A stretch of DNA of 64,000 bases from Actinomycetospora succinea (GCF_004363095.1 NZ_SNYO01000001.1:806001-870000); one strand, 5' to 3'. Positions 35,015 to 43,981 are shown, counted from the stretch's first letter. The notes: generated by a model from the letters alone, not told the origin. Program-made: numbers and translations.

Positions 35015-38000
35015 ATGTTCCGCAAGGTGCTCGTCGCCAACCGTGGCGAGATCGCGATCCGGGCCTTCCGGGCCGCCTACGAGCTCGGCGCCGCCACCGT
35101 GGCCGTGTTCCCGCACGAGGACCGCAACTCCGAGCACCGCCTCAAGGCCGACGAGGCCTACCAGATCGGCGAGGTCGGCCACCCGGTCCGCGCCTACCTC
35201 TCGATCGAGGAGATCATCGAGGCCGCGAAGCGCTCCGGCGCCGACGCGGTCTACCCCGGCTACGGGTTCCTCTCCGAGAACCCGGGGCTCGCCACCGCGT
35301 GCCAGCAGGCGGGCATCACGTTCATCGGCCCGCCCCCGCGCGTGCTCGCGATGGCCGGCAACAAGCACAAGGCCGTCGCCGCCGCCCGCGAGGCCGGCGT
35401 CCCGGTGCTCGACTCGTCGGACCCCTCCGACGACCTCGACACGCTGCTCGCGGCCGCCGAGTCGATGACCTACCCGGTGTTCGTCAAGGCCGTCGCGGGC
35501 GGCGGCGGGCGCGGCATGCGGCTGGTGCAGGAGCACGGCGGCATGCGCGACGCGCTGCAGGCCGCGATGAACGAGGCCTCGAGCGCCTTCGGCGACGCCA
35601 CCGTGATCCTCGAGCAGGCCGTGGTCGACCCACGCCACATCGAGGTCCAGATTCTCGCCGACGGCGACGGGAACGTCATGCACCTCTTCGAGCGCGACTG
35701 CTCGGTGCAGCGGCGCCACCAGAAGGTCGTCGAGATCGCGCCCGCCCCGCACCTGAGTCCCGAGCTGCGGGAACGCATCTGCGCGGACGCCGTGAAGTTC
35801 GCGGAGGCGATCGACTACGTCAACGCGGGCACCGTCGAGTTCCTGCTCGACGGCGAGGGCAACCACCACTTCATCGAGATGAACCCGCGCATCCAGGTGG
35901 AGCACACGGTCACCGAGGAGGTCGCCGACGTCGACCTCGTCGGGGCCCAGATGCGCATCGCGTCGGGTGCCACGCTCGCCGACCTCGAGCTCTCGCAGGA
36001 CACGGTGGCGCTGCACGGGTTCGCGATCCAGTGCCGCATCACCACCGAGGACCCCGCCAACGAGTTCCGGCCCGACATCGGGATGATCTCGGCGTACCGC
36101 TCGGCGTCCGGGTCGGGCGTGCGGCTCGACGGCGGAACCGCCTACGCCGGGGCCGAGATCAGCGCGCACTTCGACTCGCTGCTGGTCAAGGTCACGTGCC
36201 GCGGGCGCGACTTCACCACCGCGGTGCGCCGGGCCCGCCGCGCGCTCGCCGAGTTCCGGGTGCGCGGCGTCGCCACGAACATCCCGTTCCTCATGGCGCT
36301 GCTCGACGAGCCGGACTTCCGCGAGGGCCGGGTGACGACGTCGTTCATCGCCGAGCACCCAGACCTGCTCGCGGCGCGCGCGCCCGCCGACCGCGGCACC
36401 CGGCTGATGAACTACCTCGCCGACGTCACCGTCAACAAGCCGTACGGCGAGCCCCCGCGCCTGGTCGACCCGCGCGAGAAGCTGCCCGCGGTGGACCTGA
36501 CCGCGGCGCCGCCGGACGGCTCGCGGCAGCGGCTCGGCGAGCTCGGGCCCGAGGGCTTCGCGTCCTGGCTGCGGGCGCAGACCACGGTCCCGGTCACCGA
36601 CACCACGTTCCGCGACGCCCACCAGTCGCTGCTCGCCACGCGCGTCCGGACGCGCGACCTCATCGACGTCGCGCCGCACGTCGCCCGCACCACCCCGGAG
36701 CTGCTCTCGCTCGAGTGCTGGGGCGGCGCGACCTACGACGTCGCGCTGCGCTTCCTCGCCGAGGACCCGTGGGAGCGCCTCGCCCGGCTGCGCCAGGCCG
36801 TCCCCAACCTCTGCCTGCAGATGCTGCTGCGCGGGCGCAACACCGTCGGCTACACGCCCTACCCGACCGAGGTCACCGACGCGTTCGTCGCCGAGGCCTC
36901 CCGCGTCGGCATCGACATCTTCCGGATCTTCGACGCGCTGAACGACGTCGGGCAGATGCGCCCGGCGATCGACGCCGTCCGCGCCTCCGGCGGCGCCGTG
37001 GCCGAGGTGGCCCTCTGCTACACCGGCGACCTGTCCGACCCGGGCGAGCAGCTCTACACGCTCGACTACTACCTGCGCCTCGCCGAGCAGATCGTCGACG
37101 CGGGCGCGCACATCCTGGCGATCAAGGACATGGCCGGCCTGCTGCGCCCGCCGGCCGCGCGCACGCTGGTCACGGCGCTGCGCGAGCGCTTCGACCTGCC
37201 CGTGCACCTGCACACCCACGACACCGCGGGCGGCCAGCTCGCGACCCTCACGGCGGCGATCGACGCCGGGGTCGACGCCGTGGATGCGGCGGTGGCGAGC
37301 ATGGCGGGCACGACGTCGCAGCCCTCGCTGTCCGCGCTCGTCGCGGCCACCGACCACAGCGCCCGCGAGACCGGCCTGAGCCTCGACGCCGTCAACGCGC
37401 TCGAGCCCTACTGGGAGCTCGTGCGCAAGGTGTACGCGCCGTTCGAGGCCGGGCTCGCGTCGCCGACCGGGCGCGTCTACACCCACGAGATCCCCGGCGG
37501 GCAGCTGTCGAACCTGCGCCAGCAGGCCGTCGCGCTCGGGCTCGGCGACCGCTTCGAGCAGGTCGAGGACGCCTACGCCGCCGCCGACCGGATGCTCGGG
37601 CACCTGGTCAAGGTCACCCCGTCGTCGAAGGTCGTCGGCGACCTCGCGCTGCACTTCGTCGGCGCCGGCGTCGACCCGGCGGCGTTCGAGGCGGAGCCCT
37701 CGAAGTTCGACATCCCCGACTCGGTGATCGGCTTCCTGCGCGGCGAGCTGGGCGACCCGCCCGGCGGCTGGCCGGAGCCGCTGCGCACGCGCGCCCTCGA
37801 GGGCCGCACCGAGCGCCCGGGGCTCGCCGAGCTCACCGACGACGACCGCAAGGGCCTCGAGTCCGACCGCGCCGCGACCCTCAACGACCTGCTCTTCCCC
37901 GGGCCGACGAAGGACTTCCGCGAGCACCGCCAGTCCTACGGCGACACCTCGGTGCTGCGCAGCCAGGAGTTCTTCTACGGGCTGGAGTCCGAGCGCGAGT

Positions 38001-38395
38001 ACGCGGTGGACATCGACACCGGCGTGCAGCTGCTCATCGAGCTCCAGGCGATCTCCGAGCCCGACGAGCGCGCCATGCGCACCGTGCTGATGTCGCTCAA
38101 CGGCCAGCTGCGCCCGCTGTCGGTGCGCGACCGCTCGGTCGACACCGACGTCAAGGCCGCCGAGAAGGCCGACCGCAGCGACCCGGGCCACGTGCCGGCG
38201 CCGTTCGCCGGGGTCGTGACGCTGCAGGTCGGCGAGGGCGACCGCGTCGAGGCCGGGGCGACCGTCGCGACGATCGAGGCCATGAAGATGGAGGCCTCGA
38301 TCACCGCGCCCACGGCCGGCACGGTCGAGCGGCTCGCGATCGGGTCGGTGCAGCAGGTCGAGGGCGGCGACCTGGTCGTCGTGCTCACCACGTGA
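35015..38395 (+). CDS. pyc: Pyruvate carboxylase
   Basis: A 1126-residue single-chain pyruvate carboxylase making oxaloacetate for anaplerosis. In order: biotin carboxylase (MFRKVLVANRGEIAIRAFRA; ATP-grasp VKAVAGGGGRGMRLV; EMNPRIQVEHTVTEE), carboxyltransferase (TDTTFRDAHQSLLATRVRT; Zn ligands near VHLHTHDTAGG; carbamylated Lys region AIKDMAGLL) and C-terminal biotinyl domain with EAMKMEA. The ATG follows AGGAGG. The stop overlaps the rsmD start, so the two are coupled, an arrangement seen across actinobacteria. An acetyl-CoA site is likely but not visible by motif. Confidence 0.98.
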   Translation: MFRKVLVANRGEIAIRAFRAAYELGAATVAVFPHEDRNSEHRLKADEAYQIGEVGHPVRAYLSIEEIIEAAKRSGADAVYPGYGFLSENPGLATACQQAGITFIGPPPRVLAMAGNKHKAVAAAREAGVPVLDSSDPSDDLDTLLAAAESMTYPVFVKAVAGGGGRGMRLVQEHGGMRDALQAAMNEASSAFGDATVILEQAVVDPRHIEVQILADGDGNVMHLFERDCSVQRRHQKVVEIAPAPHLSPELRERICADAVKFAEAIDYVNAGTVEFLLDGEGNHHFIEMNPRIQVEHTVTEEVADVDLVGAQMRIASGATLADLELSQDTVALHGFAIQCRITTEDPANEFRPDIGMISAYRSASGSGVRLDGGTAYAGAEISAHFDSLLVKVTCRGRDFTTAVRRARRALAEFRVRGVATNIPFLMALLDEPDFREGRVTTSFIAEHPDLLAARAPADRGTRLMNYLADVTVNKPYGEPPRLVDPREKLPAVDLTAAPPDGSRQRLGELGPEGFASWLRAQTTVPVTDTTFRDAHQSLLATRVRTRDLIDVAPHVARTTPELLSLECWGGATYDVALRFLAEDPWERLARLRQAVPNLCLQMLLRGRNTVGYTPYPTEVTDAFVAEASRVGIDIFRIFDALNDVGQMRPAIDAVRASGGAVAEVALCYTGDLSDPGEQLYTLDYYLRLAEQIVDAGAHILAIKDMAGLLRPPAARTLVTALRERFDLPVHLHTHDTAGGQLATLTAAIDAGVDAVDAAVASMAGTTSQPSLSALVAATDHSARETGLSLDAVNALEPYWELVRKVYAPFEAGLASPTGRVYTHEIPGGQLSNLRQQAVALGLGDRFEQVEDAYAAADRMLGHLVKVTPSSKVVGDLALHFVGAGVDPAAFEAEPSKFDIPDSVIGFLRGELGDPPGGWPEPLRTRALEGRTERPGLAELTDDDRKGLESDRAATLNDLLFPGPTKDFREHRQSYGDTSVLRSQEFFYGLESEREYAVDIDTGVQLLIELQAISEPDERAMRTVLMSLNGQLRPLSVRDRSVDTDVKAAEKADRSDPGHVPAPFAGVVTLQVGEGDRVEAGATVATIEAMKMEASITAPTAGTVERLAIGSVQQVEGGDLVVVLTT

Positions 38396-38937
38396 CGCGG
38401 ATCATCGGCGGCACGGCGGGCGGGCGGCAGATCGCGGTGCCGCCCACCGGCACCCGGCCCACGTCGGACCGGGTGCGCGAGGCGCTGTTCTCGGCGCTGG
38501 AGGCCCGCGGGGTGATCGAGGACGCCGAGGTCCTCGACCTCTTCGCGGGCTCCGGCGCGCTGGGGATCGAGGCGCTCTCGCGCGGCGCGTCCACGGCGAT
38601 CCTCGTCGAGCGCGACCCCCGGGCCTGCGCGGTGATCCAGAGCAACGTCGGCGTCGCCGGGGTGCACGGCGCGCTGGTACGCCGCAGCGCCGTCGACGCG
38701 TTCCTGAGGAAGACGCCGGGGCCGGTCGACCTGGTCTTCGTCGACCCGCCCTACACCGACACGGGCGACTCCGTGAACCAGGTCGTCGCGCGCCTGCCGC
38801 GCTGGACGCGCCGGGACGCGGTGGTCGTGATCGAGCGCGACGCGCGGTCGCCGGCGCCGGTGTGGCCCGAGGGCTTCGAGCCCGACGACCCCCGGGTCTA
38901 CGGGGAGACGACGCTGTACCTCGCGACCGTCTCCTGA
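38392..38937 (+). CDS. rsmD: 16S rRNA (guanine966-N2)-methyltransferase
   Basis: A 181-residue RsmD that methylates G966 of 16S rRNA. Seen: RIIGGTAGGRQIAVPPTGTR at the start, the SAM-binding motif VLDLFAGSGALGIEALSRGA, and catalytic DLVFVDPPYTD (DPPY). The GTG overlaps the pyc stop. In many actinobacteria rsmD precedes coaD; here coaD lies 3 kb downstream, separated by a block of low-complexity genes that look inserted. Confidence 0.95.
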   Translation: MTRIIGGTAGGRQIAVPPTGTRPTSDRVREALFSALEARGVIEDAEVLDLFAGSGALGIEALSRGASTAILVERDPRACAVIQSNVGVAGVHGALVRRSAVDAFLRKTPGPVDLVFVDPPYTDTGDSVNQVVARLPRWTRRDAVVVIERDARSPAPVWPEGFEPDDPRVYGETTLYLATVS

Positions 38938-39123
38938 TCCCGGCCGTGGCGTCCGGCCGCGCGGATTTCGACCGCCGGGCGGCAGGCGCTGATCCGGCCG
39001 GAGCCACTTTCCGGCCGAGGGCGTGCGGACGGCGTCCGGGGCCCCGCGCCGGGGAAGACCGGCCTCCGCGCGGCGGATCACCCCCTGCACCCGCCGCCCG
39101 TGGACCCCGGGAGGAACCGCAGC

Positions 39124-39549
39124 ATGAGCGAAGCGCTGGGCATCGAGTCGATCGACCTGCACGGGTCCGTGGTGATCAACGGCCGCCGGATACGGATCGA
39201 CATCACGACCGAGGACGAGCCGCCGCGCGACGAGCGGGCCGAGGACCGGGACGGGGACGACGTCGTCGGCGACGAGATCGAGGACGTCGAGGACGAACCG
39301 GTCGAGGACGAGCCCCTGGACGAGGACGAGCCGCTGGACGAGGACGAGGCCGGCGACGAGCCCGTGGACGAGGACGTCGAGGACGTCGACGACGAGGAGT
39401 TCGTGGACGAGGACGACGACCTCGAGGACGACGACCTCGACGAGGACGACGAGCCGGCCGACGAGGCCGAGGACGCCGAGGAGGCGGAGGAGGCGGAGCC
39501 GGCGACCGAGAAACCGCGTCGCCGGCGCCGGAGCAAGGCCACCAGCTGA
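39124..39549 (+). CDS. Highly acidic hypothetical protein
   Basis: 141 residues. A short ordered start (MSEALGIESIDLHGSVVING, then RRIRIDITTED) gives way to about 95 residues that are almost all Asp, Glu, Pro and Val, then a basic tail PRRRRRSKATS. The ATG follows GGGAGGAAC. Such an acidic block with a basic tail suggests an intrinsically disordered, nucleic-acid-mimic or chaperone-like protein. The basic tail resembles that of the neighbouring protein at 39805-40788 (VVRRRRSSKSS), hinting at shared use. No family recognised. Confidence 0.7.
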   Translation: MSEALGIESIDLHGSVVINGRRIRIDITTEDEPPRDERAEDRDGDDVVGDEIEDVEDEPVEDEPLDEDEPLDEDEAGDEPVDEDVEDVDDEEFVDEDDDLEDDDLDEDDEPADEAEDAEEAEEAEPATEKPRRRRRSKATS

Positions 39550-39589
39550 CCGGGCGCCCCGGTGGCCGGCGGGATCGGCCACCGGGCGG

Positions 39590-39808
39590 TCAGGACCGCT
39601 CGTCGGGCTCCTCGAGCCAGGAGAGGATCGCCTCGTCGACCTGCACGTCGGAGTAGGTCACGTGCGCCTCGACCTCGTCCGGGAGGTTGGTGCGCCGGCT
39701 CCCGGAGCGCGTCGCGTCGATCTCGACCCGGGGCTCGGCGTGGAAGCGCAGGCGGCGGGCCCGGACCGAGGCGCGGAACTCGATGTCGGGCGCGCGGTCC
39801 TCGCTCAC
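39590..39808 (-). CDS. Small conserved actinobacterial protein
   Basis: 72 residues: FRASVRARRLRFHAEPRVEI, then SRRTNLPDEVEAHVTYSDVQVD and a short acidic end. The GTG overlaps the stop of the gene at 39805-40788 (GTGA), so the two are translationally coupled. A similar small protein beside a similar long partner occurs in other actinobacteria as far as I recall, which supports a real gene. Function unknown. Confidence 0.7.
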   Translation of the reverse strand: MSEDRAPDIEFRASVRARRLRFHAEPRVEIDATRSGSRRTNLPDEVEAHVTYSDVQVDEAILSWLEEPDERS

Positions 39809-40788
39809 CCGGTGGCCCGTCGCGCGGGTCGCGGGCGGGAGTTCGACGAGCTGCGGCGGGTGCCCTTGGCCGGCGGGTCGTCGGTCCCGGTGTCGTCGCT
39901 GCTCCCGGTGGTGCTGCTCTTCGAGGACCGTCGCCGCCGGACGACGGTCGGCTCCTCGTCCCCGTCGTCGGTGTCCCCGGCCTCGTCCGCACCGTCCTCG
40001 CCTGTGGATCCGGTCGCCTCGCCCACGGCCTCGGTCGCCGTGCCGGTCACCTCACCGGCGGCGTCGGTCGCCGTGCCCGCCACGTCCCCCGCGGCGTTCC
40101 CCACCTCGCCGACCGTGTCCGCCGCCGCGCCGCCGACCTGGCCGACGGCATCGCCGGCGGCGTCCCCGACCGAGCTGCCGAGCTCGCCGACCGCCGACCC
40201 GGCCTGCTGGCCGAGCTCGCCGACCGCGTCGCCGGCGGCGCTCCCGACCTCGCCGACCGCCTCGCCGACGCCCGACCCGACCTCGCGGACGGCGTCCTGC
40301 GCGGTGCGCGCGATCGTCTCGAGGATCTGCGGGTTGCGGTCGATCGTGGTCAGGACCCGGTCGATGATCGCCCCGACCTCGTCGAGGCGGACCTTCAGCG
40401 TGGCCTCGGCCGACACGCCGTCGATCTCCAGCTCGACCGAGCCGAGCTGGGCGTCGACGCCCACGTTGAGCTTGAGCAGGTTGAGCACCTCGGCCTGCAG
40501 GGAGACCTTCGCGCGCAGGTCCTCGACCTTCAGCCCGATGTGCTCGACCTCGAGCTTCGGGACGTCGAGGTAGACGTCGGGCCGGCCGCCGGCCTCGGCA
40601 CGTCCGCCCTCGCGACGGCCGCCCTCCTCGGCACGGCGGCCCTCGGGACGCGCGGTCGTCCGTCCCGAGGCGCGGCGCTCCTCGGTGGGGCGCTCCGTGC
40701 GCCGGGCCGGCGTGCTCTCGGAGCGCGAGGCTCCGTCGTCGCTCGACGTGCTCGTCCGCCGGGTGCGACGCGGGGAATTCTCAGCCAT
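39805..40788 (-). CDS. Low-complexity protein with conserved core and 11-residue Gly/Ala helical repeats
   Basis: 327 residues in three parts. Residues 1-70 are Arg/Ser/Thr/Glu-rich and disordered. Residues 71-165 are a conserved core (DVYLDVPKLEVEHIGLKVED, then LRAKVSLQAEVLNLLKLNVG and VKVRL-like strands). Residues 170-270 are repeats of Gly, Ala, Val and acidic residues (VGEVGSAAGDAVGELGQQAG) with near 11-residue period, like LEA or apolipoprotein amphipathic helices. An acidic stretch and the basic tail VVRRRRSSKSS follow. The ATG follows GGAGGAGG. Similar proteins lie in gas-vesicle regions of streptomycetes to my recollection, but no gvp gene is here. Confidence 0.75.
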   Translation of the reverse strand: MAENSPRRTRRTSTSSDDGASRSESTPARRTERPTEERRASGRTTARPEGRRAEEGGRREGGRAEAGGRPDVYLDVPKLEVEHIGLKVEDLRAKVSLQAEVLNLLKLNVGVDAQLGSVELEIDGVSAEATLKVRLDEVGAIIDRVLTTIDRNPQILETIARTAQDAVREVGSGVGEAVGEVGSAAGDAVGELGQQAGSAVGELGSSVGDAAGDAVGQVGGAAADTVGEVGNAAGDVAGTATDAAGEVTGTATEAVGEATGSTGEDGADEAGDTDDGDEEPTVVRRRRSSKSSTTGSSDDTGTDDPPAKGTRRSSSNSRPRPARRATG

Positions 40789-40922
40789 GCGGGCCTCCTC
40801 CTCGGGGTGCCCGGCAGGATGGCCGGGCGCGACCGGCCCGGAAACGAGCCCGGTCGGCCCAGCGGGGCCCGCCCGACGGCCCAGACGGCGGGTCTGACCA
40901 GCGGCTCTGCCAGCATCACCGG

Positions 40923-41282
40923 GTGCGGTGGACCGCCCTCGCCGGGCTCCTGGCAGCGCTGCTCGTCCTGTCCGGCTGCCCCGGCCCGACCCGCGGGCCC
41001 GCCGCTGCGCCGACGCCCGAGCAGGTCGGCCGGGCCCTGCGCTTCGCCGCGCTCGCGCCGCTGCCGCCGGGCGCGGTCGTCACCCGCCTCGAGACCGAGG
41101 GCGGCATCGACACCCGGGTCGTCCTCGCGGTGCGGCTGCCCGACGGGGCGGCGTGGCGCGCGGCGTCCGGGCTGCCCGCCGACGGCGTCCAGCAGCGGCT
41201 CGCGAACCCCGACGGCGCGATCGTGTACCGCGAGGTGCGCGGCGACCCGGCCGGGCTGACGGTCACCGCGTTCACGACCTGA
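40923..41282 (+). CDS. Putative small lipoprotein
   Basis: 119 residues beginning with a lipoprotein signal (RWTALAGLLAALLVLSGC, Cys at about 19), then a compact secreted domain (EQVGRALRFAALAPLPPGAV, VVLAVRLPDGAAW, PDGAIVYREVRGDPAGLTVT). No family recognised. GTG start. It is convergent with the GNAT gene and overlaps it by 11 bp. The lipobox supports a real exported product despite the short length. Confidence 0.7.
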   Translation: MRWTALAGLLAALLVLSGCPGPTRGPAAAPTPEQVGRALRFAALAPLPPGAVVTRLETEGGIDTRVVLAVRLPDGAAWRAASGLPADGVQQRLANPDGAIVYREVRGDPAGLTVTAFTT

Positions 41283-41934
41283 TCGCGGCGAGCAGCGCGT
41301 CCACGCCCTCCACGTCGACGTCGCGCAGGCGCTTCTTCCGCCACGCGGCCACCGTGACGGCGGCGTGCACCTCGAGGACGCCGTCGGAGCCGGTCGCGCG
41401 GTGGGTCTCCCGGTAGCCGCAGGCGGCGCTCACCGCGCGGGAGGCCTCGTTGCCCTCGGCCGCGGCGGTGACCGCCCGCGTCATGCCGAGCGGGCCGAAC
41501 GCCAGCTCGAGCAGCATCAGCCGCACCCGCCGCCCGAGCCCGCGGCCCTGCTCGGCGCGCGCGAGCCACGACGCGGTGCGCGCCGTCCCCGCCGGGTCGT
41601 CGAGCTCGTGGGCCAGCGTCGCGAGCCCGAGGACGCGGCCCCCGTCGAGCACCGCCATCGGGGCCCGCCAGCGTGCGGGCGTCGGCGCCTCGCGCAGCCG
41701 CCACGCCCACTCGAGGAACCGGCGGGCGGCGGCCGCGCCCTCGTCCTCGGGCCAGCCCAGGAGCTCCCCGACGCGGCCCGGCGCCACGATCCCGCCGGGC
41801 TCGGCGACGATGTCGGCGAGCTCGAGCAGCTCCTCGTCGGTCGGCGCGAGGAGGACGGTGCCCTGGTGGGCCACCCGCAGGCCGTACTGCGGGTAGAGCG
41901 CCGCGAGGTCGGCGCGCAGGAGGTCGGCGTCCAC
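41272..41934 (-). CDS. GNAT-family N-acetyltransferase
   Basis: A 220-residue acetyltransferase. The N-terminal third (LLRADLAALYPQYGLRVAHQ, then LLAPTDEELLELADIVAEP) is of the type found before GNAT domains of unknown targets. The GNAT core has the acetyl-CoA binding motif WLARAEQGRGLGRRVRLMLL and the C-terminal GNEASRAVSAACGYRETHR. The GTG at 41934 is the best start in frame. It diverges from coaD with only 34 bp between. Substrate unknown. Confidence 0.85.
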   Translation of the reverse strand: MDADLLRADLAALYPQYGLRVAHQGTVLLAPTDEELLELADIVAEPGGIVAPGRVGELLGWPEDEGAAAARRFLEWAWRLREAPTPARWRAPMAVLDGGRVLGLATLAHELDDPAGTARTASWLARAEQGRGLGRRVRLMLLELAFGPLGMTRAVTAAAEGNEASRAVSAACGYRETHRATGSDGVLEVHAAVTVAAWRKKRLRDVDVEGVDALLAAIRS

Positions 41935-41968
41935 GCGGGCATCCTGCCGGTCTGGGAAGATCGCCGGC

Positions 41969-42442
41969 ATGGCGATCGCGGTCTGCCCCGGCTCGTTCGA
42001 CCCCGTCACCCTCGGGCACGTGGACGTCGTCACCCGGGCCGCGGCCCTGTTCGACGAGGTGGTCGTCGCGGTCGCCGTGAACCCTGCGAAGCAGGGCCTG
42101 TTCACCGTCGACGAGCGCCGCGAGCTGCTGTCGACCGCCCTCGCCGACGTCCCGAACGTCCGCACCGACGCGTTCGAGGGCCTGGTCGTCGACTACTGCC
42201 GCTCGATCGGCGCGGCGACGCTGGTCAAGGGCCTGCGCTCGTCGATCGACTTCGGGTTCGAGGAGCCGATGGCGCAGATGAACCGCCACCAGACCGGCGT
42301 CGACTCGGTCTTCCTCATCACCGACCCCCGGTTCTCGTACGTGTCGAGCTCGCTGGTCAAGGAGGTCGCGCGCGGGGGCGGGGACGTCGCGGCGTTCCTG
42401 CCGCCCGAGGTGCACCGCCGCCTGCTGGAGCGTCTCGGCTGA
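41969..42442 (+). CDS. coaD: Phosphopantetheine adenylyltransferase
   Basis: A 157-residue CoaD, the fourth step of coenzyme A synthesis. Seen: the T/HXGH nucleotidyl-transfer motif in CPGSFDPVTLGHVDVV, NPAKQGLFTVDER, TLVKGLRSSIDFGFEEPMA, and the ISSSLVKE-type motif VSSSLVKEVARGG. Length is typical. ATG start. It is the first gene of the conserved run that continues through sepIVA, DUF177, rpmF, rnc and mutM. Confidence 0.97.
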   Translation: MAIAVCPGSFDPVTLGHVDVVTRAAALFDEVVVAVAVNPAKQGLFTVDERRELLSTALADVPNVRTDAFEGLVVDYCRSIGAATLVKGLRSSIDFGFEEPMAQMNRHQTGVDSVFLITDPRFSYVSSSLVKEVARGGGDVAAFLPPEVHRRLLERLG

Positions 42443-42449
42443 GCGCTGC

Positions 42450-42483
42450 CACACGGGTCGAGCTCCGCTGCGCTCCGTCTCCC
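42450..42483 (+). repeat. 34-bp interspersed repeat (family III, copy 2)
   Basis: A second copy of the repeat at 6941-6974, here beginning CACACGGGTCGAGCTCCGCT and ending CCGTCTCCC, eight bases after the coaD stop. It differs from copy 1 at about five positions. Confidence 0.7.
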
Positions 42484-42547
42484 GCGACACGCCGGTGGGT
42501 GCGCGCAATACGCCGTGACCGTGATCGGCGGCGGCACACTGACCGGC

Positions 42548-43309
42548 GTGTACCGCGTGTTCGAGGCGCTCGATGAGCTCGTGACCCTCTGCGAGGAGGC
42601 GCGCGGTCTCCCGATGACCACCAGCTGCGTCGTGCCGCGCGGCGACGTCCTCGAGCTGCTCGACGACGTCCGCGAGGCCATCCCCGGTGAGCTCGACGAC
42701 GCGCAGGACGTCCTCGACCACCGCGACAAGCTCGTCGCGGACGCGACCGAGGAGGCCGAGCGGGCGCGCACCGAGGCGCAGGCCGAGGCCGACCGCCTGC
42801 TCGCCGAGGCCCGCGAGCAGGCCCAGCAGATGATCGCCGAGGCCGAGCACGAGGCCGAGCGCACCGTGGGCCGCGGCCGTCGCGAGTACGCGGAGCTCAC
42901 CGAGCGCGCCGAGGCCGAGTCCGAGCGCATGGTCGAGGCCGGCCGGCAGAACTACGAGCGGTCCGTGGCCGACGGGCGCGCCGAGCAGGCCCGCCTCGTC
43001 GAGGCGCACGAGGTCACGCGCGCCGCGCACACCGAGGCCGAGCGGATCGTCGACGCCGCCACCGACGAGGCCGACCGCCGCCGCGCCGAGTGCGACCACT
43101 ACGTCGATGGCACGCTCGCCGACTTCTCCGAGACGCTCGAGTCGGTGCTCGACACGGTCGGGCGCCACCGCCACCAGCTGCGCATGAGCGCCCCCACCGG
43201 CCAGGGGGCCGCCGGGCCGCCGCGCAGCCGGGAGGACGAGGAGTCGGAGAGCCGCGAGGTCGCCCCGCGCGAGGGCTGGCGGCGGTGGAGCGAGCGGCTC
43301 GGCGCCTGA
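42548..43309 (+). CDS. sepIVA: SepIVA-like DivIVA-family cell division/septation protein
   Basis: A 253-residue coiled-coil protein. The N-terminal VYRVFEALDELVTLCEEARG, then CVVPRGDVLELLDDVREAIP matches SepIVA (Rv2927c type). The rest is a long Ala/Glu/Arg coiled coil (about 60-215) with a C-terminal Ser/Arg tail. SepIVA is needed for septation and polar growth in mycobacteria. The GTG at 42548 was chosen to open on the conserved start. Position between coaD and DUF177 matches the mycobacterial order. Confidence 0.9.
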   Translation: MYRVFEALDELVTLCEEARGLPMTTSCVVPRGDVLELLDDVREAIPGELDDAQDVLDHRDKLVADATEEAERARTEAQAEADRLLAEAREQAQQMIAEAEHEAERTVGRGRREYAELTERAEAESERMVEAGRQNYERSVADGRAEQARLVEAHEVTRAAHTEAERIVDAATDEADRRRAECDHYVDGTLADFSETLESVLDTVGRHRHQLRMSAPTGQGAAGPPRSREDEESESREVAPREGWRRWSERLGA

Positions 43310-43320
43310 CCCTGCTCGCG

Positions 43321-43355
43321 TAGACTGATCGGCCGGGCCTGTCGTGGCCCGATCG
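43321..43355 (+). promoter_or_regulatory. Possible promoter -10 and leader hairpin before DUF177-rpmF
   Basis: TAGACT at 43321 resembles an actinobacterial -10 hexamer, but no good -35 is seen. It is followed by an inverted repeat (GATC...GGGCC - TGTCGT - GGCCCGATC) just before the DUF177 ATG at 43379. It could start a ribosomal-protein transcript. Weak evidence. Confidence 0.3.
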
Positions 43356-43378
43356 AGCCAGACCCGGCGGGACCAGAG

Positions 43379-43966
43379 ATGACAGGCGAGAAGAAGCACC
43401 CCGAAGTCCACGTCGACGCGGCGAGCCCCTGGGTCGTCGACGTCGCGCGCGAACTGCTGCGCCGACCCGGCCAGATGAAGACGCTGCAGCGCGACGTCCC
43501 GGCGCCCGAGGGCTTCGGGCTCGAGATGATCGGCGTGCCCGTCGGCGAGCCGATCCACCTCGACCTGCGCCTCGAGTCGGTGATGGAGGGCGTGCTGGCC
43601 TCCGGCACGGTCGAGACCGAGGTCCGCGGCGAGTGCTCGCGCTGCCTCGAGCCGTTCACCGAACACGTCGACGTCGACCTCACCGAGCTCTACGCCTACC
43701 CGGACTCCGTCACCGACGAGACGTCCGAGGAGGACGAGGTCAGCCGGATCGTCGACGAGCGCATCGACCTCGAGCCGGCCGTGCGCGACGCGGTCCTGCT
43801 CGAGCTGCCCGTCACGCCGCTCTGCCGCGAGGACTGCCCCGGTCCGGAGTCCCCGGACCCCGAGGCGTGGGCCTTCGTCCCGGCGGGAGAGGCTCGTGAG
43901 ACAATCGATCCTCGCTGGGCCGCGCTGCAGGAGAAGTACGGCGGCGCCGGCAGTCACGAGAACTGA
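43379..43966 (+). CDS. DUF177 (YceD-like) metal-binding protein
   Basis: A 195-residue DUF177 protein. Seen: PWVVDVARELLRRPGQMKTL at the start, GECSRCLEPFTEHVDVDLTELY with paired cysteines, ELPVTPLCREDCPGPE with another pair, and WAALQEKYGG at the end. The four cysteines suggest a metal site. YceD/DUF177 proteins are tied to rpmF and to 23S rRNA metabolism. It is 15 bp upstream of rpmF in the same operon. Confidence 0.93.
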   Translation: MTGEKKHPEVHVDAASPWVVDVARELLRRPGQMKTLQRDVPAPEGFGLEMIGVPVGEPIHLDLRLESVMEGVLASGTVETEVRGECSRCLEPFTEHVDVDLTELYAYPDSVTDETSEEDEVSRIVDERIDLEPAVRDAVLLELPVTPLCREDCPGPESPDPEAWAFVPAGEARETIDPRWAALQEKYGGAGSHEN

Positions 43967-43981
43967 GGAGAGCTGACCGAA

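Noticed and set aside
34127-38191. A 1354-codon open frame on the minus strand opposite pyc
   Set aside because: The plus strand is unmistakable pyruvate carboxylase; the opposite frame is low-complexity antisense.
39805-41282. Gas vesicle gene cluster
   Set aside because: The 327-residue protein recalls one found near gvp genes, but no gvpA, gvpF or gvpN homolog is present.
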